NCBI GenBank assembly: GCA_035630195.1
Contig: DASQLD010000619.1
Location: 1-6,548 of the forward strand
Origin: DASQDN01 sp035630195
GTDB taxonomy: Bacteria > Acidobacteriota > Terriglobia > Bryobacterales > Bryobacteraceae
Reading direction: 5' to 3'
Length of the DNA: 6,548 nt
Shown here: one piece after another, positions 4,539-6,548 of the stretch
Layout: each line of letters begins with the position of its first letter
Numbering within the stretch: position 1 is the first letter of the stretch
Translations under genes and position numbers: made by a program
Notes under the pieces: generated by a model
What the model saw: the letters and a program-made list of their open reading frames with translations, nothing else
Database searches by the model: none
What the model was told of the DNA's origin: nothing

Positions 4539-6493
4539 TGTACATCGGTCCCGGCGCCGGCTTTGCTGTCCTTGGATCTTTTCTGACTTTCTTCGCCTCG
4601 TTAGTTCTGGCGACAAGTTCGTTGATCAGTTGGCCGTTCCGCATGATGTGGATGGTCGTGCGTGGCCGGCGCGGTTACCGGCGGGCCAAAGCGCAGAAAG
4701 TCATTTTTCTGGGACTCGATGGTTTCGACCCGAAGCGTGCTGAGCGGTTGATGGCGGAAGGCAAGCTTCCAAACCTGGCGAAGCTCGCCGCCTCAGGATC
4801 CTACCGGCGGCTGCGGACTACGTTCCCGGCTCTCTCTCCTGTGGCATGGTCGACATTCGCTACCGGCGTGAATCCCGCGAAGCATAACATCTTCGACTTT
4901 CTCAATCGCGATCTGCAATCGTATGCTCCTCGACTCTCGAGCGCGGAAGTACACCCTCCGCGGAGGCATATTCGATTTGGCCGCTGGTCGATCCCGATAT
5001 CGAAGCCCGTCGTCGACCTGTACCGAAAAAGTAAACCGTTTTGGACCATCTTGGGCGAGCACGCCATCACCAGCACGATACTTCGCGTTCCGATTACGTT
5101 TCCTGCCGAGGAGTTCAATGGGCGCCTTCTTTCCGCAATGTGCACGCCGGACCTGCGCGGAACGCAGGGAAGCTTCTCCTGGTTCAGTACACGCGAGTTC
5201 CAGGGCGATTTAGAAGGAGGCAGCCGCTATCTGCTGCGGAAGGAGGGGCGTACACTGCGCGGTGAGCTCGAAGGACCTGGCGGAATCGCCATTCCCTTTC
5301 GGATTGCGGACGAGTCCATCGAGATCGATGGTTCCTGTTATCCGCTGAAAAACCGGCAATACACACCGTGGATTCGCGTCTCGTTTCAAAGCGCGCCTGG
5401 TGTCTCCGCCGATGGCATCGTTCGATTTCTGCTCATGGGAAGTGGCGAGGAAACCACCCTCTACGCTACTCCGATTCAAATCGACCCGGAGAATCCTGCT
5501 CTGCCCATCAGCCATCCACGGTATTACGCGATCTACTTATCGAAGTTACTGGGTCCATTCGCGACCGTTGGAATGGCTGAGGATACCTGGGCGCTGAATG
5601 AGCGTGTCATCGATGAAGGAGGCTTCCTCGATCAGGTCGAGTCCATCAAACAGGAACGTGAGAAAATGTTTTTTAGCGCGCTCGATCGGACTCGGCGTGG
5701 TGTCGTAGCCTGTGTTTTCGACACACCCGATCGCGTGCAGCACATGTTCTACCGCTATGTCGATGGCCGGGAGGTTGGCCCGCATGCCGACGTAATCGAA
5801 CGCATGTACAAAGACATGGATAGAATCGTCGGAGAAACGATGAAGTATGTGGACGATCGCACGGCTTTCTTCGTTCTCTCGGATCACGGCTTTTGTTCCT
5901 TTCGCCGGGGCGTCGACCTGAATGCGTGGCTGCGGCAAAATGGCTACTTGACGCTCCACGATGGCGCAGCCGAAAGCGGAAAGTATTTCGAAGGTGTCGA
6001 CTGGAGCCGGACTCGCGCGTATGCGTTAGGTCTGGGTGGGTTGTACCTCAACGTAAAAGGCCGTGAGGCTTCCGGGATCGTTGCGGCCGGGGATATCGAA
6101 ACCCTCAAATCCGAGATTGTTGCGAAACTCGGCGGGCTACGCGATACCGACAATAGCGTGGCTATTCAACACGTCTACATGAGTTCGTCTTTGTACTCTG
6201 GTCCATATCTGGACTCGGCGCCGGATTTGATTGTCGGATATAGCGATGGCTACCGCGCATCATGGGACGCGGCTATCGGCCGGGTGCGCGAAGACGTATT
6301 CGAGGACAACGACAAGGCTTGGAGTGGCGACCACTGCGTGGATCCACAACTCGTGCCCGGCGTGTTGTTCACGAACGGACGGATAGACGCGGCCGATCCT
6401 GGAATCGAGGACATGGCGCCAACGGCGCTGTCGTTATTCGGCATCGAAAAGCCGGCGTGGATGGAAGGAAACTCTCTTCTGAACTCGGTATGA
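4538..6493 (+). CDS. membrane-anchored alkaline phosphatase / type I phosphodiesterase
   Basis: This 651-residue protein belongs to the type I phosphodiesterase/nucleotide pyrophosphatase branch of the alkaline phosphatase superfamily. The N-terminus MYIGPGAGFAVLGSFLTFF begins one or two membrane spans (about 5-42), followed by a basic stretch (RGRRGYRRAKAQK) that marks a cytoplasmic or interface loop. The catalytic parts follow in order: VIFLGLDGFDP (55-65; D61 metal), FPALSPVAWSTFATG (96-110; Ser100 as probable nucleophile), DTPDRVQHMFYRY (395-407; D398 and H402), VLSDHGF (446-452; D449 and H450) and SGDHCVDPQLVPGVLF (596-611; H599). The middle (about 200-345) looks like a family-specific cap insertion. 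The end, DMAPTALSLFGIEKPAWMEG, is the usual superfamily C-terminus. All expected ligands are present, so it should be active. It probably removes or transfers phosphate-linked groups on envelope lipids or glycans, but the substrate is inferred. Start ATG overlaps the upstream stop; AAGGGA lies about 10 bases before it. Confidence 0.92.
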   Translation: MYIGPGAGFAVLGSFLTFFASLVLATSSLISWPFRMMWMVVRGRRGYRRAKAQKVIFLGLDGFDPKRAERLMAEGKLPNLAKLAASGSYRRLRTTFPALSPVAWSTFATGVNPAKHNIFDFLNRDLQSYAPRLSSAEVHPPRRHIRFGRWSIPISKPVVDLYRKSKPFWTILGEHAITSTILRVPITFPAEEFNGRLLSAMCTPDLRGTQGSFSWFSTREFQGDLEGGSRYLLRKEGRTLRGELEGPGGIAIPFRIADESIEIDGSCYPLKNRQYTPWIRVSFQSAPGVSADGIVRFLLMGSGEETTLYATPIQIDPENPALPISHPRYYAIYLSKLLGPFATVGMAEDTWALNERVIDEGGFLDQVESIKQEREKMFFSALDRTRRGVVACVFDTPDRVQHMFYRYVDGREVGPHADVIERMYKDMDRIVGETMKYVDDRTAFFVLSDHGFCSFRRGVDLNAWLRQNGYLTLHDGAAESGKYFEGVDWSRTRAYALGLGGLYLNVKGREASGIVAAGDIETLKSEIVAKLGGLRDTDNSVAIQHVYMSSSLYSGPYLDSAPDLIVGYSDGYRASWDAAIGRVREDVFEDNDKAWSGDHCVDPQLVPGVLFTNGRIDAADPGIEDMAPTALSLFGIEKPAWMEGNSLLNSV

Positions 6494-6548
6494 GGTGGGC
6501 TTCGGCCGTCATTCTTTGCGGTGTGGTGAGCTTTATCGCATGCCGTCC
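6490..6548 (+). CDS. start of a third operon protein with signal or lipoprotein sequence (partial)
   Basis: ATG 6490 overlaps the TGA of the phosphodiesterase gene in an ATGA arrangement and stays open for 19 codons to the window edge: MRWASAVILCGVVSFIACR. A positive residue followed by a hydrophobic stretch indicates a Sec signal peptide, and FIAC at 15-18 resembles a lipobox with Cys18 as the possible lipidated residue, though Phe at -3 is unusual. The 4-base overlap implies translational coupling, so the product should work with the two hydrolases at the envelope. TPR proteins often follow such phosphodiesterases in my recollection, but too little is visible to say what this is. Confidence 0.65.
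   Translation, partial: MRWASAVILCGVVSFIACR

Noticed and set aside
3666..6444. Minus-strand and alternate plus-strand frames inside the two hydrolase genes, the largest at 5546-5959 minus
   Set aside because: They are shadows of well-supported enzyme genes and show no independent motifs or ribosome sites.
1..6548. CRISPR arrays, rRNA genes, riboswitches, complete insertion sequences
   Set aside because: No regularly spaced repeats of 23-40 bases, no rRNA-like sequence, no recognised riboswitch core and no pair of matching terminal inverted repeats were seen.

Overview
The window looks like a stretch of chromosome from a soil-type Acidobacteriota (Terriglobia/Solibacter-like). That placement rests on three things: a signal-peptide plus carboxypeptidase-regulatory-domain N-terminus typical of the large Oar-like TonB-dependent receptors abundant in that phylum, a pair of alkaline-phosphatase-superfamily genes of a type I associate with those genomes, and a moderately GC-rich base composition. 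It is an inference from protein style, not a database result.

The layout has three blocks. (1) Positions 1-1957, minus strand: one uninterrupted reading frame for the first 652 residues of an SNF2/RapA-type superfamily-2 helicase, running off the left edge. All plus-strand open frames over it are shadows. (2) Positions 1958-3560: a gene-poor junction. It holds a 3'-end remnant of a serine-type tRNA at 2279-2301 (T-loop, T-stem 3' strand, acceptor 3' strand, CCA) with no proper tRNA 5' to it, surrounded by several families of 9-12 bp direct repeats. This is the form expected of the distal attachment site of an integrative element, so the helicase is probably the last gene of a genomic island lying to the left. 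To the right come a possible 31-residue membrane microprotein, the N-terminal quarter of an ISAzo13-type transposase, and the first 120 codons of a TonB-dependent receptor. The last two are fused back to back by a deletion. (3) Positions 3561-6548, plus strand: an intact, tightly packed operon. A GTG-started 281-residue sulfatase-like hydrolase is followed, with a 1-base TGATG overlap, by a 651-residue membrane-anchored alkaline phosphatase/phosphodiesterase, and then, with a 4-base ATGA overlap, by the start of a third protein with a signal or lipoprotein sequence that runs off the right edge.

The two hydrolases have recognisable metal-binding and nucleophile positions and probably act on phosphate- or sulfate-bearing groups in the envelope, but the substrate cannot be read from sequence. 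The most interesting lead is the island edge: an SNF2 helicase next to a tRNA attachment remnant is a typical setting for phage-defence or other cargo modules, whose partner genes would lie just left of the window. No complete new system is visible inside the window.
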